Shown: positions 48,184-56,727 of the stretch, piece after piece
How the letters are laid out: every line of letters starts with the position of its first letter
Numbering within the stretch: position 1 is the first letter of the stretch
Origin: Alkanindiges hydrocarboniclasticus
GTDB taxonomy: Bacteria; Pseudomonadota; Gammaproteobacteria; Pseudomonadales; Moraxellaceae
Assembly (NCBI RefSeq): GCF_001982605.1
Contig: NZ_MLCN01000016.1
Location: 26,604-90,603 of the forward strand
Direction: 5' to 3'
DNA length: 64,000 nucleotides
The notes under the pieces: model-generated
Databases searched by the model: none
Told to the model about the DNA's origin: nothing
The model's input: the letters and a program-made list of their open reading frames with translations, nothing else
Made by a program: the position numbers and the translations under genes

Positions 48184-48747
48184 TTACTTTTCTACCCACT
48201 GAATCGACTGCACCCGCAATAATTCGCACGCACCATCGCCTACATCAGTGCGTGACAGTGAACTGCGCCATGTCCAGCCATGGTCCGCCACTTCCACCAG
48301 ATCGCCACGCAGCTTAACCAGATCGCCCTGCTTGACTCGCTTCAGCTCGGCTGCAACGCTGGGATTGGCCGGAATAATATGAATATTGGATACCAGTTGC
48401 ATGGCTTTTTTGGGCGGTAATGGCAGCTTGCTCATGCTCCATGTAAGGTAACGGTTATCCTGCCGTACACCAATGAGCGGATAATAGTACTTGCTGGCCA
48501 GCAGGCCTTCACTCACAGCAAAATCCACGGGCGAAAACTGCGCTTCCCGGTCAGTGTGATAATCCTTGCGCCCCAGAATGCGAAAGTTACCGGCAAACTG
48601 ATCCAGCACTTTCACCTGCTGGTTTTGTGCAGGCGGCAAGCCCTGAGCTATATTAAACTGTGCCGCAGGCCGATTCGCCAGTGCAGGCAGGCTTAAACCA
48701 GTTAGCAGTAAAAAAAGTCCGCCCATTTGAATAAACTGGTTTTGCAT
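48184..48747 (-). CDS. Exported protein of unknown family, paralog A (187 aa)
   Basis: Unrecognised. Starting at ATG 48747 gives 187 residues, equal to its neighbour; an upstream TTG (48804) is weaker. A signal peptide or anchor (GLFLLLTGLSLPALA) precedes a conserved domain shared with the gene at 49010-49576. Matching blocks are FRILGRKDYHTDREAQFSPV/DFAV, then SNIHIIPANPSVAAELKRVK and DLVKLRGDLVEV. The last are WTWRSSLSRTD and GACELLRVQSIQW. The strict conservation of W..RSSLSR.D.G.GACEL suggests a structural or functional site. Both genes are on the same strand, about 260 bases apart. Confidence 0.75.
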   Translation of the reverse strand: MQNQFIQMGGLFLLLTGLSLPALANRPAAQFNIAQGLPPAQNQQVKVLDQFAGNFRILGRKDYHTDREAQFSPVDFAVSEGLLASKYYYPLIGVRQDNRYLTWSMSKLPLPPKKAMQLVSNIHIIPANPSVAAELKRVKQGDLVKLRGDLVEVADHGWTWRSSLSRTDVGDGACELLRVQSIQWVEK

Positions 48748-49009
48748 GGACGATATTGGCAACAGACTGTGTAGGAAACGCACGTTTGATTTGTCCTTAC
48801 GCAAGCATTATTGAAATAAACTTCAGGGGAAACTGTGACTATTAAAGCGTAAGAAAATCCATTAAATGCGCAGGAATCTCCGCAAGCTGTAACTGATTGC
48901 TGGTTTTTTGCGAAAACTGTTTAGCTGTGAAAGCTGTTTTTAAGTCAGAGTATTTGTGTTTTTCTGGCCTAGAAAACCCATTAGACACTGTAAACTTATG
49001 AACAATAAA

Positions 49010-49576
49010 TTAAAGCCAGCGCACTTGGTCAACCCGCATTAGCTCACAAGCGCCAGCACCAGTATCTTCACGCGACAGTGAGCTACGCCAGTGCCAGCCA
49101 TTATCCAGTTGAATTTCAACCAGCGCGCCTTGCAGGTATACCATGTCATCCGGTTTAACTTTTTCTAGTGCTTTGGCCACTTCAGCGTTGGCCGGAATAA
49201 TATGCATGTTGGCACTGTGGGTTGCAATGTCGCGCAAAGGAATAGGGGGCGCATGATCAACATGCCAGCGATACCAGCGGTTGCTTTGGCTAATCTCAAT
49301 CTGGGAATACACTTCAGGCTTGGCCATGTCGCCCCAGCCTACCGCAAAATCCACGGGTGAAAACTGGGCTTCGGTGCCACTACTGTAATCTTCACGGCTT
49401 AAAATGCGGAATTCACCGGAATACGCTTCTAGTTCTTTTACCTGTACGCCCTGGGCAGAAACCTGTGTACCCGCGCCTGTTGTCCATTGATCCAGATGTG
49501 GTGAAGGCCTTAACCAGTGCACCCATGCCGCATAGCCAATTGCCAGCGCCATTAACAGGTAAAATCCACGTTCCAT
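49010..49576 (-). CDS. Membrane-anchored protein of unknown family, paralog B (188 aa)
   Basis: Unrecognised family shared with paralog A at 48184-48747. Here the N-terminus (residues 4-20, FYLLMALAIGYAAWVHW) is an uncleaved anchor rather than a clear signal peptide. Conserved blocks are YSGEFRILSREDYSSGTEAQ, FSPVDFAVGWG, SANMHIIPANAEVAKALEKV, DMVYLQGALVEI and WHWRSSLSREDTGAGACEL. The domain sits in the periplasm if the anchor has the usual orientation. AGGGT lies about ten bases before the ATG. B precedes A in the direction of transcription, so they could be co-transcribed. Confidence 0.78.
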   Translation of the reverse strand: MERGFYLLMALAIGYAAWVHWLRPSPHLDQWTTGAGTQVSAQGVQVKELEAYSGEFRILSREDYSSGTEAQFSPVDFAVGWGDMAKPEVYSQIEISQSNRWYRWHVDHAPPIPLRDIATHSANMHIIPANAEVAKALEKVKPDDMVYLQGALVEIQLDNGWHWRSSLSREDTGAGACELMRVDQVRWL

Positions 49577-49795
49577 GATGATGTACCCTATTGGTTTGCC
49601 TTATCAATTTGCCTTCAGCAGTTTTGCTGTGCGGGCTGGTTATTTTGCCCTGTTGTCATCACCAGTGTATAGGGCAAAAACAGCAGGATTTTAAATTTCA
49701 GGACACGCTAAGTTTCAAATATCATTGTGGTTTTCACGAAATTGTCATATTTTTTCATTACAATGGAATAAACCTAATTATGCGCTGGAAAATCA

Positions 49796-50455
49796 TTGAA
49801 AACTATTTTGGTGGCCAATCATAAAGGGGGCTGCGGCAAAACCATTACTGCCATTACCTTGGCGGCGGCTTTGGCAAAACGGGGCAACAAGGTGGCACTG
49901 GCCGATGCCGATGTACAAAAGTCATCGCTGCAATGGCTGAAACTCAGGCCGGAACATGCCAGCAAAATTATTGGGCTGGACTGGCGTCACGATGACAGCA
50001 TTGGTGATACCCCCAAAAAAGTAGACTGGCTGGTGGTAGATGCTCCCGGATCGCTGACTGACCAGCATGCCGCACAATTGGTGGCTACGGCGCATGCCAT
50101 GATTATTCCAGTACAGCCATCTTTTTTTGATGTAGACAGTACCCGGCGTTTTTTAAAACATGTTGAAGACTTAAAGCGGGTGCGCAAAGGCAAGGTGCAA
50201 CTGCATTTGCTGGCCAACCGGGTGCGGGCGCAGTCCATTGGCAGCAAGCAGCTTGAGGATTTTTTCAGGCAGGTAGATTTTGCACCGCTGGGCTGGATCA
50301 GTGAGCGTAGCGCCTACCCGCAACTGGCGGCACAGGGCCTCAGTATTTTTGACCATCACCAGAAGCAGTATCAGGTCATGCAGGCGCAATGGGATGACCT
50401 GCTTAACTATTTAGAGCCACCGCCGCCTGGCCCTGTCACCACATGGTACGCTTAA
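49796..50455 (+). CDS. Orphan ParA/MinD-family ATPase
   Basis: A 219-residue deviant Walker ATPase. The motif is NHKGGCGKT (K10 to T16, with the signature first Lys), then DADVQKSSLQWL (switch I), VDWLVVDAPG (Walker B) and IIPVQPSFFDVDS. ParA proteins position DNA or protein cargo. No parB, parS-like repeat or cargo gene adjoins it, so the role is open; chromosomal orphan ParAs often place chemoreceptors, pili or carboxysome-like bodies. It starts at TTG 49796 with GGA upstream; no in-frame ATG is available at the same N-terminus. Confidence 0.85.
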   Translation: MKTILVANHKGGCGKTITAITLAAALAKRGNKVALADADVQKSSLQWLKLRPEHASKIIGLDWRHDDSIGDTPKKVDWLVVDAPGSLTDQHAAQLVATAHAMIIPVQPSFFDVDSTRRFLKHVEDLKRVRKGKVQLHLLANRVRAQSIGSKQLEDFFRQVDFAPLGWISERSAYPQLAAQGLSIFDHHQKQYQVMQAQWDDLLNYLEPPPPGPVTTWYA

Positions 50456-50631
50456 GCAATTGCTGATTTTTAGCTATCTGCTGGTTAACTAAAAAGCAGT
50501 GGCCGGGTTATAGCAGATACAAATTCATGCCCTGCGCTGGCAGGATTGCCAGATATTTTTCATTTTGACGCTTGTTTAGGCATTTAGTTCGATTAACATA
50601 GCCGCATAACCCTCAGCATAATGAGACTGGT

Positions 50632-51723
50632 GTGCAAGACGTTTCAGCCATCCAACGCCTGCTTTTACTTGGCCTGTTCATTGGGCTAATGCTGCTTAGC
50701 TTTCAGGTTTTAAAGTTTTTTGTGGTGCCTGTGGTTTGGGCGGCCATTCTGGCTTATATCACCTGGCCCATTTATCAGGCCATTTTGCGCGGCTTTGGCT
50801 ACCGGCATAATTTAAGCGCACTGACCATGACCACCATCTTAAGTGTGGTCATTGGTGTGCCATTTATTATGGCGATTTTCCTGTTGCAGCACGAAGGCCG
50901 TGACCTGTACCTGAACTTGCAACGCCAAATTTTTGCCGGCGGTATTGACCTACCGGATTTTATGCGCCGCATTCCCATTATTGGGCCGGAAATCACCCGG
51001 CTGGTGGGACAAATCAATGCCCATCCGCATGATCTGGCCAGCACTATCCGGAGCTGGATGCAGGGCCATATTGGCTATGGCAAGATTGTACTGGGTGAGA
51101 TCAGCCGCAATGTCTTTAAACTCACGCTGGCAATTCTGACGCTGTTTTTCTTTTACCGTGATGGCACCTTTATTCTGGATCAGGTGCGCTCGGCACTAAA
51201 CAAGGTCATTGGCTACCGGGTACATGGCTATTTGCATGCCATTGGTGAAACTACCCGGGCTGTGGTGTATGGGGTAGGACTGACGGCGCTGGCACAGTCG
51301 CTGCTGGCTGGCATTGGCTACTGGGTAGCTGGTGTGCCAAATCCTGTTGTGCTGACATTTGCCACCTTTTTACTGGCACTAATTCCATTTGGGACACCCA
51401 TTGCCTGGGGTGGCGTCAGTATCTGGCTATTGTCACAAGGCCAAAACTGGGAAGCTGCCGGGCTTGCTGTCTGGGGCCTGTGTGTGGTGAGCTGGATTGA
51501 CAACATTATCCGGCCATTAGTGATTTCCGGTGCTACCAAGATTCCGTTTTTGCTGATCATGTTTGGTGTGCTGGGCGGCCTTGCCAGCTTTGGTATGGTG
51601 GGTGTGTTTATTGGCCCGGTTATTCTGGCGGTATTGCTGGCCGTATGGCGTGAATGGCTGCACCAAAAGCTGATTGAACCGGAACAGGAAGAATTATTTG
51701 AAGAAAAACCGCCGCTGTTATAA
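50632..51723 (+). CDS. AI-2E family transporter (PerM/YdiK-like)
   Basis: A 363-residue inner-membrane permease of the AI-2E/UPF0118 family. About eight hydrophobic helices are visible: two near the N-terminus (LLLLGLFIGLMLLSFQVLKF and FVVPVVWAAILAYITWPIY), a soluble helical insert (about 110-180), then FKLTLAILTLFFFYRDGTF and the C-terminal bundle with ALIPFGTPIAWG and SWIDNIIRPLVISG, the family's signature. Substrate unknown; despite the name most members are not autoinducer exporters. The start is GTG 50632 (no ATG in frame). Confidence 0.88.
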   Translation: MQDVSAIQRLLLLGLFIGLMLLSFQVLKFFVVPVVWAAILAYITWPIYQAILRGFGYRHNLSALTMTTILSVVIGVPFIMAIFLLQHEGRDLYLNLQRQIFAGGIDLPDFMRRIPIIGPEITRLVGQINAHPHDLASTIRSWMQGHIGYGKIVLGEISRNVFKLTLAILTLFFFYRDGTFILDQVRSALNKVIGYRVHGYLHAIGETTRAVVYGVGLTALAQSLLAGIGYWVAGVPNPVVLTFATFLLALIPFGTPIAWGGVSIWLLSQGQNWEAAGLAVWGLCVVSWIDNIIRPLVISGATKIPFLLIMFGVLGGLASFGMVGVFIGPVILAVLLAVWREWLHQKLIEPEQEELFEEKPPLL

Positions 51724-51739
51724 TTGTTGGCGGTTTTTT
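51704..51739. terminator. Bidirectional terminator overlapping the end of the AI-2E gene
   Basis: Stem AAAAACCGCC / GGCGGTTTTTT with a 15-base loop; the left arm lies in the last codons of the permease gene. Also usable for convergent hemW. Confidence 0.85.
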
Positions 51740-51754
51740 GCGTGACCTACTGGG

Positions 51755-53002
51755 TTAGTCTGTTACAAACTCGCTCAGTACATCATTTAAATAATTAAAC
51801 CCGCGCGCGGTGCATTGCAGGCGGTTTTCATCTGCAACCAGCAGGCCCTGCTGCCTTAAGCGGGTTAATACCGGTTGCAGGCTATCTAGTGAGAAGCCGG
51901 TGCGTACCGGATAAAAACTGCTGGGCACGCCATCTTTAAGTCGCAGGGCATTCATCATAAATTCAAACGGCATATCTTGCGCGGCAATGGCCTGCCAGTT
52001 CAGCATGCTGGCTGGTTGCTGGGCCAGATAATCCTTGGGCTGGCGGGTTTTTTGAAAACGGTAAATGCCCGCCGGCTGGCTGATCTTGCCATGTGCGCCA
52101 GCCCCAATAGCCAGATAATCGCCAAACTGCCAGTAATTCAGGTTATGCCGACAGGGTTGCTCTTTGGCCCATGCGGATACTTCATATTGTACAAAACCAT
52201 GGCTTTGCAGCACTGCTTCCCCGGCCTGCTGGATATCGGCCAGAATATCATCTTCGGGTAACACAGGCTGGGTTCTAAAAAACACGGTGTTGGGTTCAAT
52301 GGTCAACTGATACCACGACAGATGGGTTGCACCCTGCGCTATGGCAGTGTGCAGGTCATACAAGGCCTGTGCTTCGGTTTGGGCAGGCAGGCCATGCATT
52401 AAATCAACGTTTAAGCGATTAAACCCTGCCTCACGCGCGCGGGTAATGGCCTGCATGGCATCATCCTGACCATGAATGCGGCCAAGGCGCTGCAACTGCG
52501 CACTGTCAAAGGTTTGCACGCCTAGCGACAAGCGGTTGATCCCGGCTTCCAGATAATCAGCAAACGGCTGATGTTCCAGTGTACCGGGATTGGCTTCCAG
52601 CGTAATTTCACAATTGGCATCAAAATTAAATAAAGTTTTTAACTGGCCAAACAGCCACTGGTAGCCCTTGGCCGAGATCAGTGACGGCGTACCCCCGCCA
52701 ATAAAAACACTGGAAATGCATCTGCCTTGTGCCAATGGTTGCTGTTGTGCTGCATCTTGTATTAAGGCCTGTAAATACGCTTGCTCAAGCGCGGCAGGCA
52801 AGGCACTATCGGGCAAATCATGAACTGATGTAGTGCCTTGAACTGCCTGTACTTTTGGCAGGGTATGCGAATTAAAATCGCAGTATGGGCATTTTTTTAT
52901 ACACCACGGCATATGAATGTACAAGGCAAGCGGAATAGCTGCTGGCTCAAGCAGAATCTGGCTGTGCAAAATGGGCGTGGTTGTCAATTTAGGGAGTCTC
53001 AA
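51755..53002 (-). CDS. hemW: Radical SAM heme chaperone HemW
   Basis: HemW is a radical SAM protein that binds heme and hands it to apo-targets; it was formerly mis-annotated as coproporphyrinogen oxidase. The [4Fe-4S] motif CIKKCPYCDFNSH (C-x3-C-x2-C) is followed by SSVFIGGGTPSLIS and ITLEANPGTLE, then INRLSLGVQTFDSAQLQRLG and NVDLMHGLPAQTEAQA. Only the HemW-type C-PYC-DF motif is present, not the HemN one with an extra Cys. 415 residues compared with 378 in E. coli. The start is a TTG at 53002 with AGG six bases before; later TTGs at 52987 or 52969 would give a more usual length. It is divergent from the EVE gene with overlapping 5' ends. Confidence 0.9.
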   Translation of the reverse strand: MRLPKLTTTPILHSQILLEPAAIPLALYIHMPWCIKKCPYCDFNSHTLPKVQAVQGTTSVHDLPDSALPAALEQAYLQALIQDAAQQQPLAQGRCISSVFIGGGTPSLISAKGYQWLFGQLKTLFNFDANCEITLEANPGTLEHQPFADYLEAGINRLSLGVQTFDSAQLQRLGRIHGQDDAMQAITRAREAGFNRLNVDLMHGLPAQTEAQALYDLHTAIAQGATHLSWYQLTIEPNTVFFRTQPVLPEDDILADIQQAGEAVLQSHGFVQYEVSAWAKEQPCRHNLNYWQFGDYLAIGAGAHGKISQPAGIYRFQKTRQPKDYLAQQPASMLNWQAIAAQDMPFEFMMNALRLKDGVPSSFYPVRTGFSLDSLQPVLTRLRQQGLLVADENRLQCTARGFNYLNDVLSEFVTD

Positions 53003-53003
53003 C

Positions 53004-53462
53004 GTGGCCTACTGGCTAATGAAATCTGAACCACAGGGCTTTGGCATTGATCATTTGCAACAGCGGGGTATCGCATTATGGGATGGCGTGCGTAACTATC
53101 AGGCCCGTAACTTTTTGCGGCAAATGCAGGCCGGTGATCAGGCGCTGTTTTACCACTCCAATTGTAAAGTACCGGGCATCGTTGGTCTAATGACAATTGT
53201 CAAAGGCGGCTATCCTGACCCCACCCAGTTTAACCCGGAACATCGTTATTACGACCCCAAATCCACCCTTGATCAACCGCGCTGGACGGGTGTAGATGTG
53301 GAATTTGTCGAAAAATGGTCAGAGATTTTACCGCTGTCTGCCTTGCGCGACATACCAGAACTTGAAGACTTGCCCCTGTTGCAAAAAGGCAGCCGCCTGT
53401 CATTAATGCCGGTAACCATGGCCCAGTGGCACGCTATTTTAGCGCATAAGCCCAATGCCTAA
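53004..53462 (+). CDS. EVE-domain protein
   Basis: A 152-residue EVE domain, a PUA-like fold thought to bind modified bases in DNA or RNA. The start AYWLMKSEPQGFGIDHLQQR is diagnostic, followed by LWDGVRNYQARNFLRQMQ and DQALFYHSNCKVPGIVGL, then YYDPKSTLDQPRW. GTG 53004 has AGGGAG at seven bases; an upstream in-frame Met at 52917 is not supported. The hemW start codon lies immediately before it on the other strand, so the two divergent genes share a very short promoter region. Confidence 0.93.
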   Translation: MAYWLMKSEPQGFGIDHLQQRGIALWDGVRNYQARNFLRQMQAGDQALFYHSNCKVPGIVGLMTIVKGGYPDPTQFNPEHRYYDPKSTLDQPRWTGVDVEFVEKWSEILPLSALRDIPELEDLPLLQKGSRLSLMPVTMAQWHAILAHKPNA

Positions 53463-53550
53463 AATCAAATAGGATAGCTTCATCGCTGCCACTTAATCGC
53501 AATAAGCAAATTACATTCATTTGCCAGTAATCAATCAGGTAAAAGCCACC

Positions 53551-54006
53551 ATGAAAGGATTGGAACTCAGTACATTATTAATGCTTGGTCTGGCGGGTGG
53601 TATTGCGCTGGCCAGTCAGGCTGGCGTCAATGCCCAGCTACGCCAGTATGTAAACTCACCTTATCAGGCGGCGTTTTTTTCCTTTCTGGTGGGTACGGTT
53701 ATTCTGGGTGCAGTGGTTATGCTGCAAACTGATTCGCGCCCGCAATTGCAACAGCTAATGGGTATGCCGCTCTGGCTGTGGATTGGCGGCCTGCTGGGTG
53801 CCTTTGGCGTGAGTGTGTCCATTATTCTGGCCCCCAGGCTGGGTGCGGTAAACCTGACCATTATTATTGTGTGCGGACAATTGCTGGCATCACTGGTACT
53901 GGATCATTTTGGCTGGCTGGGATTTGAAAAACACACCATTAACTGGCAACGCATTGCCGGGGCACTGATGGTTATGGCGGGGCTGGTGTTAACAGTCAAG
54001 TACTAG
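53551..54006 (+). CDS. DMT-family small permease (DUF606/YdcZ-like)
   Basis: A 151-residue inner-membrane protein of five helices: LLMLGLAGGIALASQAGVNA, AAFFSFLVGTVILGAVVML, LWLWIGGLLGAFGVSVSIIL, LTIIIVCGQLLASLVLDHFG and IAGALMVMAGLVLTVKY. The N-Q-x-x-VN pattern (GVNAQLRQYV) and C-terminal MAGLVL match YdcZ/DUF606 half-size transporters that work as dimers. Substrate unknown. ATG 53551 (AGGT upstream) is preferred to TTG 53521. Confidence 0.85.
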   Translation: MKGLELSTLLMLGLAGGIALASQAGVNAQLRQYVNSPYQAAFFSFLVGTVILGAVVMLQTDSRPQLQQLMGMPLWLWIGGLLGAFGVSVSIILAPRLGAVNLTIIIVCGQLLASLVLDHFGWLGFEKHTINWQRIAGALMVMAGLVLTVKY

Positions 54007-54130
54007 TATTAATTTTTGCTCACACGGTTTAGCCAACCTTATACAAAGCTTGGGTCTACGCTTACCTTTCGCTGATTTGTTCTACCCTAGACTACATTCA
54101 GTGTATTCCTGTAGCGATAAGAGAACCTGA

Positions 54131-54982
54131 ATGATGCAAAAAACAAGACTCAGCTTAAGTTTAGCCACTGGCCTGCTGGCCGCTGCTGCCCTGACGGGTT
54201 GTGGAGGTAGTGGTGGTGGCAGTGATGACAGTTATACTCCGCCTGCGCTGCAAAATGGCCCCGGTGGTACATTGTTGGGCTTCTATGCCGAAAGTCAGGA
54301 TGCCAATGACCCTACTGCAGAAGTTGGCGGTATTTATGTGGATGCCCCGGATGATGAAGGCCGGATCAAGGGCCGTGCTTCTTTCCGCTATTTTGATTGT
54401 CAGGCCAGTAACAGCAACAATCTAACCATTGATGGCACCAAGCTGACCAGCTATTTGTCCGGTACTATTGAAGGTGCACTGGATTCAGTTTCATCAAGCA
54501 ATCAAGCCAATGAGGAAATCCTGCTGGCGTTTGACAAGCTGTCCTATTCCCGTGCTGAGGACAAATATACTGGTGGCTATGTACTGGATCAGGATAACAA
54601 TGAGGCACGCACAATCAGTGACTGCAATGGCAGTGATCAGAACTTTGTAGTGGCGCGTAAAGGCAACATTACCCTGTATCCAGCCGATACAGTATTCCCC
54701 AGTAACTTCCAGGTGAATGTAAATGCTACTGGCAATCTGATTAGCTGGAGTGGCGTACCAAACGGCGTTCGCAAGGCACTGGTTAATGTGATTGATCCGG
54801 GTGCAATAAGTAATAGCAGCGCCAATGGGATTGTTTACCAGACCTTGAGCAACTCAGTATTGCCAACCGCGCTAGTGCCCAATGATGCTGTGACTGATGA
54901 CACCAGCTACATGGTGATGGTGCAATTATTTGATGAAAATAATAAACCACTGGCCTTTAAACAAGTAACTGCCAAATTTTAA
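54131..54982 (+). CDS. Lipoprotein of unknown function (283 aa)
   Basis: Unrecognised. Signal peptide with lipobox LTGC and a GGSGGGS linker, similar in style to the lipoprotein at 9302-10438 but not alike in the domain. The mature protein is Asp/Asn/Ser-rich and predicted beta-stranded. Two cysteines (FDCQA and SDCNG) may form a disulfide. FQVNVNATGNLISWSGVPNG resembles a fibronectin-III-like beta sandwich in its final hundred residues, which is a weak impression only. A terminator follows. Confidence 0.74.
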   Translation: MMQKTRLSLSLATGLLAAAALTGCGGSGGGSDDSYTPPALQNGPGGTLLGFYAESQDANDPTAEVGGIYVDAPDDEGRIKGRASFRYFDCQASNSNNLTIDGTKLTSYLSGTIEGALDSVSSSNQANEEILLAFDKLSYSRAEDKYTGGYVLDQDNNEARTISDCNGSDQNFVVARKGNITLYPADTVFPSNFQVNVNATGNLISWSGVPNGVRKALVNVIDPGAISNSSANGIVYQTLSNSVLPTALVPNDAVTDDTSYMVMVQLFDENNKPLAFKQVTAKF

Positions 54983-55013
54983 GCAGTAGTTTTTGAAGCA
55001 TGGTTTAATCCTA

Positions 55014-55056
55014 CCTGCTGTGGCTTGCCCTAACTGGGTAACACAGCAGGTTTTTT
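55014..55056 (+). terminator. Rho-independent terminator
   Basis: Stem CCTGCTGTG / CACAGCAGG with a 19-base loop and six T's after the lipoprotein gene. Confidence 0.88.
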
Positions 55057-55184
55057 ATATCTGTAATTTGCCATGTTTTCACAGATAACCTGCATCTGTA
55101 TTGATTGGTTTTGCGTGATTGCAGTCCACTCCACTGGCTTAAATCCGGCTACAATAGCGCCTTATTAAAAGATGTAGAACAACC

Positions 55185-56609
55185 ATGTCAGGGTCAACCA
55201 CCAAGCCCAACCTGCAATTGCCCACGCCAACCAACCGGCGTCACGAAATCCGCACACTGTTTCATCTCATGTGGCCGATTTTAATTACACAGGTAGCACA
55301 AGCCGGTTTTGGCCTGATTGATACCATTATGGCAGGGCGCATGTCACCCACCGATCTGGCTGTAGTGGCTGTTGGAGTTGGGCTGTGGCTGCCTGTCGTG
55401 CTGTTTATGGCGGGTGTGATGATTGCCACCACGCCACTGGTGGCAGAGGCCAAAGGTGCCGGGCAAAGCAGCCAGATTCCATGGATTACCCAGCAGACGC
55501 TGTATCTGGCGTTATTGATGGGGCTAGCTGGTTTTGCGGTGTTGCAACTGGCTCCGCTAAGCTTTGACCTGCTGGATGTGCCTGCGCACCTGCAGCCCAA
55601 AGCCAGCTTCTTTTTGCATAGTATTGCTTTTGGCATGCCAGCGGTGACGCTCTATGCCACCTTGCGCGGTTATACCGAAGCACTGGGTCATCCACGACCC
55701 GTCACGGTCATTAGTATTCTGGGCCTGCTGGGTATTATTCCGCTTAACTATGTGTTTATGCATGGGCTATTTGGCTTACCCAAACTGGGCGGTGCGGGTT
55801 GTGGCATTGCCACAGCCAGTATTCAATGGATTATGCTGATTGTGCTGGCCATTTATTTAAGCCTGTCCAAAACCTATCAGCAGATCAAGATTTTTCAGCA
55901 GTTCAGCAGGTTTAATAGCGCCATGACTGGAAAAATTTTTGCACTGGGTGCGCCGATTGGCATGGCGATATTCTTTGAGGTGAGCCTGTTTAGTATTGCT
56001 GCCATTATTTTAAGTCCGCTGGGCGAAATTGTGGTATCAGCACACCAGATTGCCCTATCGGTGACATCGGTATTTTTTATGGCTCCGCTCTCGCTGGGCA
56101 TGGCCCTCACCATTCGGGTAGGCCAACTGTACGGTGAACAAAACTGGTCGGCCATGCAATATGTGCAGCGGCTGGGCTTTATTTTTGCCACCAGTATGGC
56201 GCTGGCTGCCATGCTGCTCATGTTGCTGTTCCGCGAGCAAATTACCGGTTTTTATACCACGGATACCACAGTGCAGGCAGCGGCTACCAGTCTGCTGTTG
56301 TTTGCGCTTATTTACCAGTTGTCCGATGCATGGCAAGTGGCCGCTGCCGGCTGTTTGCGCGGTATGCAGGATACCCAAGGCCCCATGTGGATTACCCTGC
56401 TGTCCTACTGGGGCATTGCCCTGCCACTTGGCATTGTGCTGTCACGCATGCTGCCTTACGGTGCAGCAGGTTTCTGGACGGGTCTGGTGATTGGCCTGAC
56501 CATTGCAGCCGTATTGCTGAGCTTTCGCCTGCGCCATCGGCAAAAGCAGTTATTCCAGCATTTGGCAGCCAATGTGGCAAGTTCCACACTCCCTGTTAAA
56601 AACCCATAA
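55185..56609 (+). CDS. MATE-family multidrug efflux transporter
   Basis: A 474-residue inner-membrane protein with 12 hydrophobic helices in two six-helix lobes. LFHLMWPILITQVAQAGFGL IDTIMAGR opens it, as in NorM-type pumps, followed by VVAVGVGLWLPVVLFMAGVM. The C-lobe start IGMAIFFEVSLFSIAAIIL is followed by AHQIALSVTSVFFMAPLSLG and WQVAAAGCLRGMQDTQGPM. It exports cationic drugs in exchange for Na+ or H+. NorM/YeeO-like; ion and substrate unknown. Single gene. Confidence 0.93.
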   Translation: MSGSTTKPNLQLPTPTNRRHEIRTLFHLMWPILITQVAQAGFGLIDTIMAGRMSPTDLAVVAVGVGLWLPVVLFMAGVMIATTPLVAEAKGAGQSSQIPWITQQTLYLALLMGLAGFAVLQLAPLSFDLLDVPAHLQPKASFFLHSIAFGMPAVTLYATLRGYTEALGHPRPVTVISILGLLGIIPLNYVFMHGLFGLPKLGGAGCGIATASIQWIMLIVLAIYLSLSKTYQQIKIFQQFSRFNSAMTGKIFALGAPIGMAIFFEVSLFSIAAIILSPLGEIVVSAHQIALSVTSVFFMAPLSLGMALTIRVGQLYGEQNWSAMQYVQRLGFIFATSMALAAMLLMLLFREQITGFYTTDTTVQAAATSLLLFALIYQLSDAWQVAAAGCLRGMQDTQGPMWITLLSYWGIALPLGIVLSRMLPYGAAGFWTGLVIGLTIAAVLLSFRLRHRQKQLFQHLAANVASSTLPVKNP

Positions 56610-56727
56610 ACACATTTAGCCACATCTGCTCACATAGCCCAACAAAAACACTATTTTTTTGGGCTTGGCAGGGCGGTATGTGCATGCCACACTGCCCTAT
56701 CACTCCTGTTTTTGTAAGGTTAAAGTT

